Assembly (NCBI GenBank): GCA_029945375.1
Contig: CM057061.1
Location: forward strand, 3,100,001 to 3,164,000
Source of the DNA: Agaricus subrufescens
Taxonomy: Eukaryota > Basidiomycota > Agaricomycetes > Agaricales > Agaricaceae
Reading direction: 5' to 3'
DNA length: 64,000 nt
Position numbers and translations under genes: made by a program. The notes under the pieces were generated by a model that was not told where the DNA came from, searched no databases, and saw only the letters and a program-made list of their open reading frames with translations. This document shows positions 34,295 to 44,445 of this stretch, piece after piece; position 1 is the first letter of the stretch; every line of letters begins with the position of its first letter.

Positions 34295-37075
34295 ATGTCG
34301 GGCAAATCCCACCGGGCTCTGAAAAATCCTCATGCAGTTCGGTTTTCTCCTTTCCCGAAGCGTGCCCCAGCGGTCTCCTCTCCCTCTCCGAGTCCTTCTC
34401 GAGAACGTTCTCCTTTGCCCGGCATTAATGCAGACACATCTCATTATGTGGATCCTCACCTCTTACGTGCCACACCCTTTGATCATCCTCCGCTTTCAAA
34501 TGTCACAGGCCATCCCGCTACGAATCGTTTATCCTCTCCAAGTCTCCAGCATCCGACGACTTATGACCAAGACTATCCTGCTCCGCAACTCTCACAACCA
34601 CCTCCCCCTTATGTCCTACAGGGAAAAGATACTACGTTCCAAGACCGCGGGGTGAGTGTCCTGGCAAGTTTAAAACGTTGACTCACTACATTTGTGACAG
34701 ATGTTCAACCAAGCACACGGTTTTGTCTTGAATGACAGCGTATTCATCGACAACAGCGTGAAAATCGAAAATAAAATTGTCGCGGAAAATTGTAAGGGGT
34801 CTCGTTGTTGCAATGCCTCTACTTACCATGATCTTCGCTAGTCATGTCCAAGTTTCTGCAAGAGACGATAATAGGGGCCGAGTTCGATTCCTCTGCCCGC
34901 GACCCTCCACCACGGTGCCACCCTGGAACCCGTCTGGCCGTTATAAAACGGTGCTTGGACTTCATCAAGCAAGGTCATGATACAGAAAAACTACGCTGGG
35001 TAGTTGGTCCCGCAGGGGTCGGAAAATCAGCCGTTATGCAGATAGTTGCCGAGCTGGCGCCTGATCACGTCATCCTTGCGTCTATCTTCCTTTCCGTAGA
35101 TGGACGCAGAGACGGGAAAAAGACCATTGTTACTATTGCATATCAACTCGCCGTCAAAAGTGGGCCCTATCGTCAATTCATCCATGATCATATCAGCCTT
35201 GATCCGTCTCTCCTTCACAAATCACTACCAGTACAGTTCAAGAAGTTCATTGTTGAACCACTCATACTCAAACGTATCTTCGAACCTTCACATCAGTTGC
35301 TAGTGATCATCGACGGCCTCGACGAGTGCGATAGCCGTTCTACCCAACGAGAACTTCTCGAGTTGATCACGGATTTCTGTATTACATACCCTATCTCCCC
35401 CGTCACATGGTTAATCGCCAGTCGCCCCGAGCCACACATTACTTCTTTTTTTGACAAGCCTGAAGTCCAACAGGCGTTCAGCAAGGAGGAGATGGTGATA
35501 GATTCAGATGAAGCGTGTAGAGACGTTCAACGGTATCTTCGTGACGAACTGGAGAAGATCCAACTAGACTATCCTACCCTCAGGCACAAACGGCAGTGGC
35601 CCTTGGAGCATGAAATAACCAAAATTGCATCAGCCGCTGGAGGGCTGTTTGCATATGCCGCGACGGTGGTCCGATATATAGGCGATCCTACCTACGGAAA
35701 TCCGGCTGCCCAGCTGCGTCGTGTACTCGAAACTATTGATGCCAGCGCAAAGGACCATGTAGCAAGAAGGGACCATCCGATGGTTCAACTCGATGCGCTT
35801 TATAGGAGGATCCTTTCCAATGTTCCGGAAAACGGCATGATCAACACCAGAAAATTGATGCTCGTATTTCCAAGTACCGGTGTCGGGTTCCGCGAGCTAT
35901 GTAATAGACTAGGAATGACGGAGGATGACGCTTATGGCGCTATCCGCCACCTGCATGCTGTTATGAAGATTCCCAAACCCGATAACGCCGATGATGAAGG
36001 TCTTTCATATCACCACAAATCATTTCAAGACTTCGTATCCGACTTTGAACGATCTGGGTTTTCTCGTGATTTCGTTCGCGAGAGTTTTGAAACCCACCAT
36101 CGTGCTTCATTGAACTTTGTTGAGGCGATTTTAGGCGACTTCAATAACATGGCTGGGGGCGAAGACATCCGTGTCTCTCATGGCGGTCACGTGAAAGTTC
36201 GCGGTGACAACATTGCACTTTCCTGGCCCAGTGACGAGCGTTTTCGGATGAGCGATGAGGAGCTACGGATGAAGTTGTGCTGTAATACGGTGAATTCGAT
36301 ACATGCACACTTCCGGACTTTCCCCATCTTTCAAGAGAGTATATCCTGCTTTCGCGTGTTGACAACACTTTTTACTGTACCGGGGATTATTTTTCCATTT
36401 TATCAATTGCGAGAGCACGCATTTGTAAGTTGCTCTTGTTGGTTCTAACCTGTTGTGAATGCTCAAATCCCCGATCAGGACCGGTTTCGCGACAAACTCG
36501 TGACACACAACAAGTTGAAGCAAGCGCCTCTCAGAGCATTTAATTATGCCGCCGTTTGTGGAGATATTGTACTACAATTCATAAGTCCGACTGAATGTGA
36601 TACCAAAGTCTCGGATTCTTGGTCCCCGTCTTGTAGGGTGAGTTTTTTATTCATATTACATTGTCCAAACTTTACCAAATGTTTGTCAACCTAGCATGGG
36701 AAGGGAGGAGTAGGCCATCTACGGCAGTGGCAAGGATGGTCAACTAGTTTCAAAAGGTATTATCGAGTTGACGTGGGCACTGAAGATGTCGAAGATATGA
36801 ACATCCCCCAGTTTCACGTTGCTACGCCCCAACAACAGCATGAAAAATGGCTTCGGTCGGATCGTTCACGTAATTATGCCACTGTTGCTTGCATTCATTG
36901 TTCACGACGATTTGCACGCCACTTTATCAACAATCCTGATCTACTTGCCACTTTTCTCGTTGATTCGACTCAAATGAGTTATGTAGAGTTCGCATTTGTT
37001 GACCCGGATGACAAGGTGTCTGAGTGGAGATACAGATTTTTACATTCCGGACCTCCAGCTACCGTTGATGTATAG
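34295..37075 (+). CDS. NACHT-domain STAND protein NLR-B
   Basis: A five-exon model keeps frame: 34295-34651, 34701-34791, 34842-36424, 36479-36637, 36695-37075 (856 residues). The start MSGKS matches NLR-A. Exon 2 gives FNQAHGFVLNDSVFIDN, the Asn-rich strip. Exon 3: GAEFDSSARDPPPRCHPGTR, P-loop GPAGVGKSA, Walker B LVIIDGLDECD, WLIASRPEPH, then winged-helix-like and helical regions. The P-loop and N-terminal part differ from NLR-A at roughly a fifth to a quarter of residues, while everything after IDGLDECD is identical. Predicted ATP-driven signalling switch. No repeat-type sensor domain is visible. Downstream lie kinase relics K5, K3 and K4. Confidence 0.87.
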
Positions 37076-37087
37076 TGTACACTCTAC
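35309..37087 (+). repeat. 1779-bp tract identical to NLR-A (gene conversion copy B)
   Basis: Partner of 16092-17870. After 37087 the flanks are homologous but diverged up to about 37267, where they stop matching altogether. Confidence 0.88.
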
Positions 37088-37445
37088 GTGTAGTCGTCAT
37101 TCATAACGTCGTCGGACTATTCAGTTCTAGATGGACTACACCCCGAGGATTTTGTGATGCATGTGCGGACGATCATTCTGAGTTGAAATCTGTGTGCTTT
37201 TTGGATTAATGGCTCTCTCATACTCCAGTAGCAGATGCAGATCGATTGTCTAATCATATTTACATCATGATCAGTGGGATCGGCAACCATTCAGAAAGCT
37301 TAGATAGTGCCCAGGATGTTGCCGATCTCATGACTCCTCATAAAAAGACCGTCCACACTGCCCATTTGCCAGGCTCCTACCCAGCCGACTCACGTACATA
37401 CGTCCTATAGCGGACTCGACCAAACACGAACAAAGTAAGGGTTTA

Positions 37446-38026
37446 TTCAAAACCCACGATTCCCAATGTGTCGCAGACGCATTGTGCATTCTCTCCCTGC
37501 AAATTAGCGATGCGTGCTAGCTTGGACGCATCTCCGAGAATTTCTCTCAAAAGTGTGAGGGTGCTGTCGGGGACTCTCTTAGACATAGTTGGGGAATGGA
37601 AAAAGGCGAGGATAGACTAATTGCAAGGATCGCGAATAAGTTATCTTGAATGTCTTTCTACTCCAAAAATAGGGAACGAGTATCCGAAAGCAGCAAACAC
37701 CTTTACTAGGGCCAAATGTTCACACTCATCTCGGGCAGAACCCGATCACGGATGTCCCAAGAAGGGACAGCGGTTTATGAGTTATCTGTAGGCCAATGAT
37801 TAGCCGGCATGCTCGGACAGTTCTCCTGTGTGGGGTATGAGTTGGCATTAGAACGGACCCGAAAGATTCATACTCATTTCTGAAAGAGTCCTAGCACGAG
37901 CCTTCCAAGAAGGGATGCCAGTTTTGTTTTAGCGTAAGCAGCCACTATAACTCGGTCTTGAACAAACAAGCACAGGCTTTCGAGTGAGACCAATCGTGTT
38001 TCGAGCCGGGTAGAATGGAAGATGAG
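37446..38026 (-). repeat. 581-bp direct repeat with kinase first-exon relic (K5)
   Basis: The block is nearly identical to 40542-41122 (offset 3096), including K4 exon 1 with its start codon (37584-37586) and about 440 bp of upstream sequence. No further kinase exon follows on its 3' side, where unrelated sequence with the CCAGGCTCCTACCCAGCC block lies. It is therefore the 5' stump of a lost kinase copy or a duplicated promoter fragment. An mRNA from it would lack the catalytic domain. Confidence 0.85.
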
Positions 38027-38227
38027 ATGCTTGCAGGAGTTCGAAGCAAGGTTATGTTTATTACAGCGCCTACAACCAGTGTTAGTCCCCAATCATCTTA
38101 TGGCCTCGGCCACACAGGGGAAAAGCTGTCCCAGCATGCCGGCTCACCATTGGCCTATAGATAATCGATAAAGCTCTCCCTTCTTGGGACGTTCGTGATC
38201 TGGTTCGGCCAGAAATGAGTATGAACG
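38027..38227 (+). promoter_or_regulatory. K3 upstream region
   Basis: Matches the K2 upstream region (GTCCCAGC-TGCCGGCTCA, TTGGCCTATAGATAATCGATAAA, AAATGAGTATGAAC), so it is the former K3 promoter. It is shorter than in K2 and ends at the 76-bp inversion. Confidence 0.65.
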
Positions 38228-38303
38228 GTGAAAATGTTGTCGGGGACTTTGGTAGACATAATAGAATAATGGAAAAACTTGGAGAACGACTACCTACAAG
38301 ACG
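38228..38303 (-). other. 76-bp micro-inversion covering the K3 start codon
   Basis: The reverse complement of this segment matches K2 5' UTR and start (GTAGGTAGTCGTTCTCCAAG..., then ATGTCTACCAAAGTCCC), whereas sequences on both sides match K2 in the forward direction. Turning it back would place MSTKVPDNIF directly before LPEELLGDTS in frame. Short ACG sequences border both ends. Confidence 0.85.
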
Positions 38304-39090
38304 TTTGCCGGAAGAACTTCTCGGAGATACCTCCAGGGAAACACGCATCGCTCAACTGCAGGGAGAGGAAGCACAATGCGTGGCGGATTGTGGGTTTTGA
38401 AACCCCATATTCCGATGCAATAGAGTCCTTTCTGATGATGGTTAAACTGCAGCTTCTCCATAAACATAGTGTTTTTGTTTTTGCGGAGCCACTCTGTCAG
38501 CAGCTCTTCGCACTCCTGAGGAAACTTGTGCAGTCATCCGGCGTCTTGCCTCAATCTTGCAAATTGCAAGGCGTTCAATATGACGTTGGCAATCCCCGAT
38601 ACGGAAGCGCGCTCTCCGACATCTTCGTAGGTAAGTTTCGGGGAGTTGATGCGTGTGTCAAAGCGGTCCGCACACCCGAAAAGGGTGTCAAGGGAAAGAT
38701 GTTTCAAGTGAGTCGGCCTAGAAATCCTATCATTCCACTGCATAGTGATGATGCTAGTAGGCCATAGCCAAGGAAGCTGTCCTGTGGACTCACCTTTCTC
38801 ATGAAAGCATACTCGCGTTCTATGATATATATTTACCAGAAAAATCGAATAGGATATGCGTCGTATCTCCCTGGATGAGAAGGGGAAACCTTCACACTAT
38901 CTTAAGGAGCGTCCTAATGATGCTCCTCGCTTGCCCTTGGTACGCATTTGGGTGTCCTGTATTGCAATACCGTTGACCATTACGGGCGTCATTTCTGGTT
39001 TGCGATATTTACACTCGTCAAACATAGTACATGGTGACCTGAACCCAGTACATGCGTGGTATTTCAGCGTGTCGTTGAAGTCAACGAGGA
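38228..39090 (+). pseudogene. Kinase K3, inverted start and truncated 3' half
   Basis: Homologous to K2 exons 1-4: LLGDTSRETRIAQLQGEEAQC, then LHKHSVFVFAEPL, GSALSDIFVGKFRGVDACVKAVR (ATP-binding Lys kept), a third exon with SPWM... and YLKERPNDAPRLPL, and the catalytic loop HGDLNPV. The start codon lies in the 76-bp inversion, intron 4 sequence is shortened (GGTCATCAGATTCTGGAT is largely missing), and after about 39090 the sequence turns into the 3' flank of the convergent K4. DFG and APE regions are absent. No active kinase can be made. Confidence 0.85.
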
Positions 39091-39242
39091 TTCGACGGCC
39101 CATGTGGTGTGTAAGAAGCTGTGGTCTAGTGAAGATGGACGGCATTTCCGAGAGAGCACACGGCATGGAAATCGAGCATGGTGTCCCATTTTGTACAACA
39201 GAAAATTCCATTTAACTGTAAAATACTGCTGCCCAGGTCGTT

Positions 39243-40682
39243 CTATGTCGACGACCCTCTTATCTCGCATAAGATACGGTTGACGCCACCAACATCTATA
39301 CATATTTCGGCACCCCCGTCAACCCTCCAAGGCGGCGGGGCATATTCCTCTTCGACGGCACTAGGGCGTCCGACGAGACCTACCACAGACTGGTAAACTT
39401 CTGCGGATGTGAGGCGGGACACTGGTTCATATTGACAACAGCCAATTATGAGCTCCTGTTCTTGAAAGGAGACATTATCGGTCTCCAATATGTCACCAGC
39501 GCGAGTCTTTATCTGTAACTTTGAATCTGAATGATAATCATCGCCCTTGCTGTGCGGGAGCCTGGACGTAAGCACCTGGAAATGATGTGACGTGGGCCCC
39601 TTCAGGAGTGATCAAAGCCCTACCTGGTAGCAAACACAGCCAAAAGACCAAATATCACTTTCCAGCGTCGGATACTTAGGGTTTGGGCTCGTTTCTCCCT
39701 TCAATTCTGGTGCTTTCCAAGGCTCGGAACCATTCCCAATCCGAGTCGTAAACAGATCTGTGGTTGTCATATAATACGATATTCCGAAATCAGCGATTAG
39801 CGCTCGGCCACCATCAGACACAAGCACATTTTGCTGTGTAGGAATTCGTTTACTTCAACGGCACGCTGAAATGCCAATGGACGTACCGGTCTCACGTTAC
39901 CATGTACTATGTTTGCCGAGTGTAAATATCGCAAACCAGAAATGATATCCAGAATCTGACGACCAGTAATAGTCAATGGTATTGCAATCCAGGACAGTCA
40001 ATACGTACCAAGAGCAGGCGAGGTACATCTTCGGAATGGTTTCGAAGATATCTCTCAAGGTCGCCATTCTCCATCCATGGAGAAACCAAGCCTATTTGGT
40101 GCGAATTTTCTGGCATATATATACCATAGAACGGGAGTATGTTCTTATGAGAAAGGTGAGCCCACAGGATAGCTTCCTTTGCCAAGGCCTAGCTTCGTCA
40201 CTATCAGGTAATATGAAAAGGCTTCTAGGTCGACTCACTCGAAAAATCCTTTCCTTGTCGCAATCTTCGAATCTGCGGAACATTCTGAGGCAAACACATT
40301 TTCCCTGGAATGTTGCAGTGTGAATATCTGAGAACGCGCCTCCTGATACGGGAGGGGTGGCGTATTGAATGTTACTCAGTTTGTAGTATTGTGGCGACAT
40401 GGTGGAATTTACGACAAGCGTTCTCAAACATGCGAAAAGCTGTCGACCAGCCGGTTTCGAGAAAGCAAAATCACCATCTTTGTGGAGGAGCTGTAGTTGC
40501 AACCGGTACTAGTGAGACCTTCACTGCATCAGAACGTAGAATTCAAAACCCACGATTCCCAATGCGTCGCAGATGCATTGTGCATTCTCTCCCTGCAAAT
40601 TAGCGATGCGTGCTAGCTTGGACGCATCTCCGAGAATTTCTCTCAAAAGTGTGAGGGTGCTGTCGGGGACTCTCTTAGACAT
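39243..40682 (-). CDS. TKL-type kinase K4, predicted pseudokinase
   Basis: Start at 40682; exon arrangement parallels K1/K2. The ATP-binding Lys is replaced by Arg (VCLRMF versus VCLKMF in K1), and the catalytic loop reads HGNVRP, with Asn at the catalytic Asp. DFG (IADFGISYY), APE-like KAPELK and SDIWSFGCVCYQ are kept. The frame otherwise appears open, with exons at about 40092-40502, 39973-40185, 39612-39827 and 39243-39575. Loss of both catalytic residues with a maintained frame suggests a non-catalytic role, for example as scaffold or decoy; that is inference. Tail to tail with K3. Confidence 0.75.
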
Positions 40683-41122
40683 AGTTGGGGAATGGAAAAA
40701 GGCGAGGATAGACTAATTGCAAGGATCGCGAATAAGTTATCTTGAATGTCTTTCTACTCCAAAAATAGGGAACGAGTATCCGAAAGCAGCAAACACCTTT
40801 ACTAGGGCCAAATGTTCACACTCATCTCGGGCAGAACCCGATCACGGATGTCCCAAGAAGGGACAGCGGTTTATGAGTTATCTGTAGGCCAATGATTAGC
40901 CGGCATGCTCGGACAGTTCTCCTGTGTGGGGTATGAGTTGGCATTAGAACGGACCCGAAAGATTCATACTCATTTCTGAAAGAGTCCTAGCACGAGCCTT
41001 CCAAGAAGGGATGCCAGTTTTGTTTTAGCGTAAGCAGCCACTATAACTTGGTCTTGAACAAACAAGCACAGGCTTTCGGGTGGGACCAATCGTGTTTCGA
41101 GCCGGGTAGAATGGAAGATGAG
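40542..41122 (-). repeat. 581-bp direct repeat, K4 exon 1 and promoter copy
   Basis: Partner of 37446-38026. It carries the functional K4 first exon (40554-40682) and upstream sequence, and stops exactly where the LTR copy begins at about 41123, so that insertion or a deletion tied to it cut the repeat. Confidence 0.85.
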
Positions 41123-41123
41123 T

Positions 41124-41331
41124 CACGTAACGCGAGCAGTGGCGGTCACGCTACACTAGAGACTTTCAGTCGGAGGAATCGACAGGGTAAAACTATCGGT
41201 TTGAGAAAATCTAACCAGTACAAACAGTAACGACTACTTTATATACTAAGTATGCTGTTTGTCCTGGATGGATAAAGAAAACATAAAGAAATACGAGGTC
41301 ACGATACTAGACATTGATCGCCGACACTACA
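41124..41331 (-). repeat. LTR copy, inverted relative to 13823-14021
   Basis: Read on the minus strand it starts TGTAGTGTCGG, has an AGTATATAAAG box, and ends TGTAGCGTGACCGC...GCTCGCGTTAC, like the LTR at 13823. The polypurine tract CCTTGGAGGGCGTA lies just upstream on the minus strand (41332-41345). It is a 3' LTR of a truncated copy. Confidence 0.6.
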
Positions 41332-41760
41332 TACGCCCTCCAAGGCTCTTTTAAGAGCTTTTTACGAGAAATTAGAATAAGGATAAACGATGAACAATGA
41401 ATACCCCTTGATATTGCATGTCTAGATCGGGGATCTGTTCACATATGGATCAGCATAGGATCGACAACTCCTTCCATTCCAACCACTTCGGTATTGGTGA
41501 GTCTAGCTGGATTAATGGTGTCATTATTGACAGGAGGGTTATTGGTGAAGGGGCCGTCGAACTCAGATAGAGAATGATGATTGGGTGATCCGGGAACGGA
41601 TGAAGCGATGCTGGTTTCATCGTCCTCGAAGTATCGGCGAGATCTCTTTTCGTAAGGTCCGGGTCTCGCCCTCCGTAATCCTCCCCTTCCTCTATTCCTA
41701 CCAGAGCCATAGCCAACTTGTTCCACATACTCATTCTCTTTCCGAAATGATAGCACTGCT
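41332..41760 (-). pseudogene. Open frame upstream of the LTR, possible element-internal ORF
   Basis: A minus-strand open frame at 41439-41756 (105 codons) begins MLSFRKENEYVEQ, with a basic Arg/Gly stretch (SGRNRGRGGLRRARPG) then acidic and Asn/Pro-rich sequence. It lies directly upstream of the polypurine tract and LTR, so it could be the 3' end of the internal region of that retroelement (gag-like nucleic-acid binding is possible), but I do not recognise a family. Confidence 0.3.
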
Positions 41761-42455
41761 GACGATGGCCCGAGTCATATTAACCACCACATCATCATTT
41801 GTATGGCCGTTAATGTCTGCCAAGCCCATTTCCATCAAGGTGTTATTTTTGCACGTAGCTGATTTATGCATACTGCACATGAGGCATACAGCCGGCTGTA
41901 CAACCTACATACAGCCACTTGTACATTTTTGGAGTGTTACCTAAGACTCTAGCTATCACTGCTATATATCCAAGAGTAGGATCCTACTATTGAGGCTGCA
42001 CATTGTTGTTAATAGAATCCTATTGACTTCCAGATATCAAGCCTAGTAAGATCCTACTGACATGAGATCTAACTAAGGGATAGAATCCTACTGGTTCATG
42101 CAAGTGGTATGCAGTAGGAATCTACTGCACTGGGGTATACTGTGGGCAGTAGAATTCTACTGCAATAGGGTATATTCACTGTGAGACCCGGGATATAGGA
42201 ACTGACTGAATTTATGTAAGTGAGAAATTGAGGTATACACTGCACTATTCCCGAGTTTTACTTGGTATTTACCTGATTTTGTAATTAAGAAGTTCCCTTA
42301 GCAAACTTTCAATTACCTGATTTAGATAATCAGGTTGTTCCTTACTTTACATCCATCATTTACGACACTAAAACTGATGTATATTAAGGGATATATTATA
42401 AGGAATATCTTATTGAAACTCAGTGATTAAGCAGCCCATTGAATCAGTAAAAAAC
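41761..42455. other. AT-rich intergenic with short palindromic repeats
   Basis: No gene. Several copies of AGAATCCTACTG-like strings lie between 41980 and 42100. An exact 18-bp palindrome GCAGTAGAATTCTACTGC is at 42146-42163, with a one-pair-imperfect copy at 42111-42128. The remainder is AT-rich without recognised content. Confidence 0.5.
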
Positions 42456-43566
42456 CTAATACTTTCTCTGTTTTTCTCTGCCTGTTTTCCCTACACTAAC
42501 TTTGTCCTCTTCACACCTCCGTTTCAGGGCCCCACGTGTTGCCTTTTGAACCTCTTCATCCACCCCATCATCTTTGTTACACTCCATCTCCTCATCTGAT
42601 CCCAAAAAATTAATTTCGGAATCACTCTCAGAGCTCTCTGCATCTTCATCTTCATCTTTGCCTTTGCCTTCATCTTTGCCTTTGCCTTCATCTTTGCCTT
42701 TGCCTTTGTCTTTGTCTTCATCTTCCTCCTCTCCAGATCCACTCTCCTCTCCTTTCATCTCCACCTCCTGTTCATCACTATTAGCCACCTCCCCCTGACC
42801 TCCATTCATCAAAGCTGTAGCCTTCTTCATCAAAGTCAAAGTGGCAGGCTTTTCGGAGTTCTTGGTGGAGGCAGAATGCGTGAGGGTGGCAGCATTCTTC
42901 ACTACAGTGGACCCCTTGGCCTTATGGCCCTGTTTACCAATCAACAGGTCATTCTTTGTTGTGACATCTCCTTCAATGGTAGACTCTGCAATTTCATTGA
43001 CATCTGCTGGGGACACCAACTTGTCTTCCTTGTTAGTAGCTGAGTTGTCAGCACGTACTGAAGGATCCTGCATAGGTTTTCTCAGAAGAAAATTAGAAAA
43101 TGTTTTGATTCGAAGACAGCTCATACATACTTTTTCCTCGAGCCTCTCTTCTTAGTTGGGTCAACTCGATCAACCTCGACAGGCACTAGAGGCTCATCTA
43201 CTACATTAGTAGATGGCGTGATTGAAGTAGTCAGCTTGTCAACACATCCTGGGAGACCCTGCACAGGTTTCCTTGAAAGAGCATCAACAAATCTCTAGTG
43301 AGGGACACTGAGGCTTACTTTTTCCTCCAATTCTTGATACTCGAAGTCTGGGGTGTAGTCTCATCAACATTCAGGGGGGAAGGACTTGACACTGTCTGTA
43401 TTGAGGGCATTAGGAGCACGTATTCTGAGTAGATTAACCAAGAACAACTTACTTTTTGGGGCCTTTCAATTTTTTTGCAGTCACAGACAGCTTAGTTGGA
43501 TAACTGGTGTCAGCCAATGAACCAGCCAAAGCCTGTGTGGTGCTTCTAGTAACTCGAGGGGACATT
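42456..43566 (-). CDS. Acidic, Lys/Glu/Asp-repeat protein of unknown function
   Basis: Four exons are readable: about 43566-43454 (MSPRVTRSTTQALAGSL), about 43396-43322, about 43272-43132, and 43081-42456. Each of the first three ends in AAAAA followed by GTAAG or GTATG, coding Lys-Lys. Exons 3 and 4 open alike, KPVQGLPGCVDK and KPMQDPSVRADN, suggesting exon duplication. The last exon has an acidic stretch (EEEDEDKDKGKGKDEG) made of an 18-bp repeat at about 42645-42722 and ends KTGREKQRKY. No known domain. Low-complexity charged proteins like this may be nuclear, but nothing proves it. Confidence 0.5.
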
Positions 43567-44445
43567 AGGGAGATGTCTCAGAGTGTATGAGGTAGGTTGG
43601 CAGATTACAAGGACCTATATATATGGACCTTCGTTGGTAATTGGCTGAGATAATATCAAGAGACATGGCAGCACTCGGCACAACCTTAGCCAAGGGACGA
43701 TTGTAGTATTACAAACCATCTAATTGTATCTCTTTGCTGTCATGCCAAAGTACCACTGCAGTGTGATCAGAAAACTATACGGACAGTCATGGGCTTGAAA
43801 GTCTGGGTTGAATGTAAGCCCTCCACTTTTGATAGCTCTCTTAAAGTATACTGACCTATAATCTTGGAGGAAGGGATGTCTACTGAACAGATTGGACGCA
43901 GTGCAGAATCCATGCAGGGGAATTTGAGGCAGGAGCATGGATAACAAATGACAAAACCAGATTTTAAAGCCCTTTGTATGATTTTAATAGAGACAGACCC
44001 ATTAATAACGAGAGGCAACAACCTGACCAACAAGAGGCAACAACCTGACCAATGAGAGGTGGAAACCCGACCAACAAATGCGACTCTGAAAATTTTGAGG
44101 TATAAACTGAGGATGTAGCTGTTTTGAAGAGAAAAAGAGACATAGGTGTGGAGGACGAAGCAGTGAGAACAAATGTTGACATGCCACACAAGAAGCAAAG
44201 AGTAAGTTGATTACTTGTCCACAGAACACTGTATAACCTAAAACGTCAACCAGGTGTCTAGAATTCTCAAAGTGAGAGTACCAACCGATGCATGTTCCAT
44301 TGAAGTAGTTGTCAAGTTCAATGAATGATAGACATGGGGACAAGGCATTTATTTTGGTTTGTTTGTTCGACACGTAATCTATTTGTATAGCTGTTCGAGT
44401 GAACTTTGAACTTTAATGCATCCCAAGGCTTGTATTTGACGCTGT
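43567..44445. other. Intergenic with a 22-bp tandem repeat
   Basis: Three 22-bp units (GAGAGGCAACAACCTGACCAA-type) run at 44009-44074, the third diverged. Minus-strand open frames over 43720-44373 lack recognisable motifs and one is partly made of the repeat. No gene is supported. Confidence 0.4.

Noticed and set aside
33995..34459. Minus-strand 154-codon Arg-rich ORF over NLR-B exon 1
   Set aside because: Antisense shadow of the spliced NLR-B first exon; no introns, motifs or support.
44009..44074. CRISPR-like or satellite array
   Set aside because: Only three contiguous 22-bp units with no spacers: a minor tandem repeat in a eukaryotic genome.
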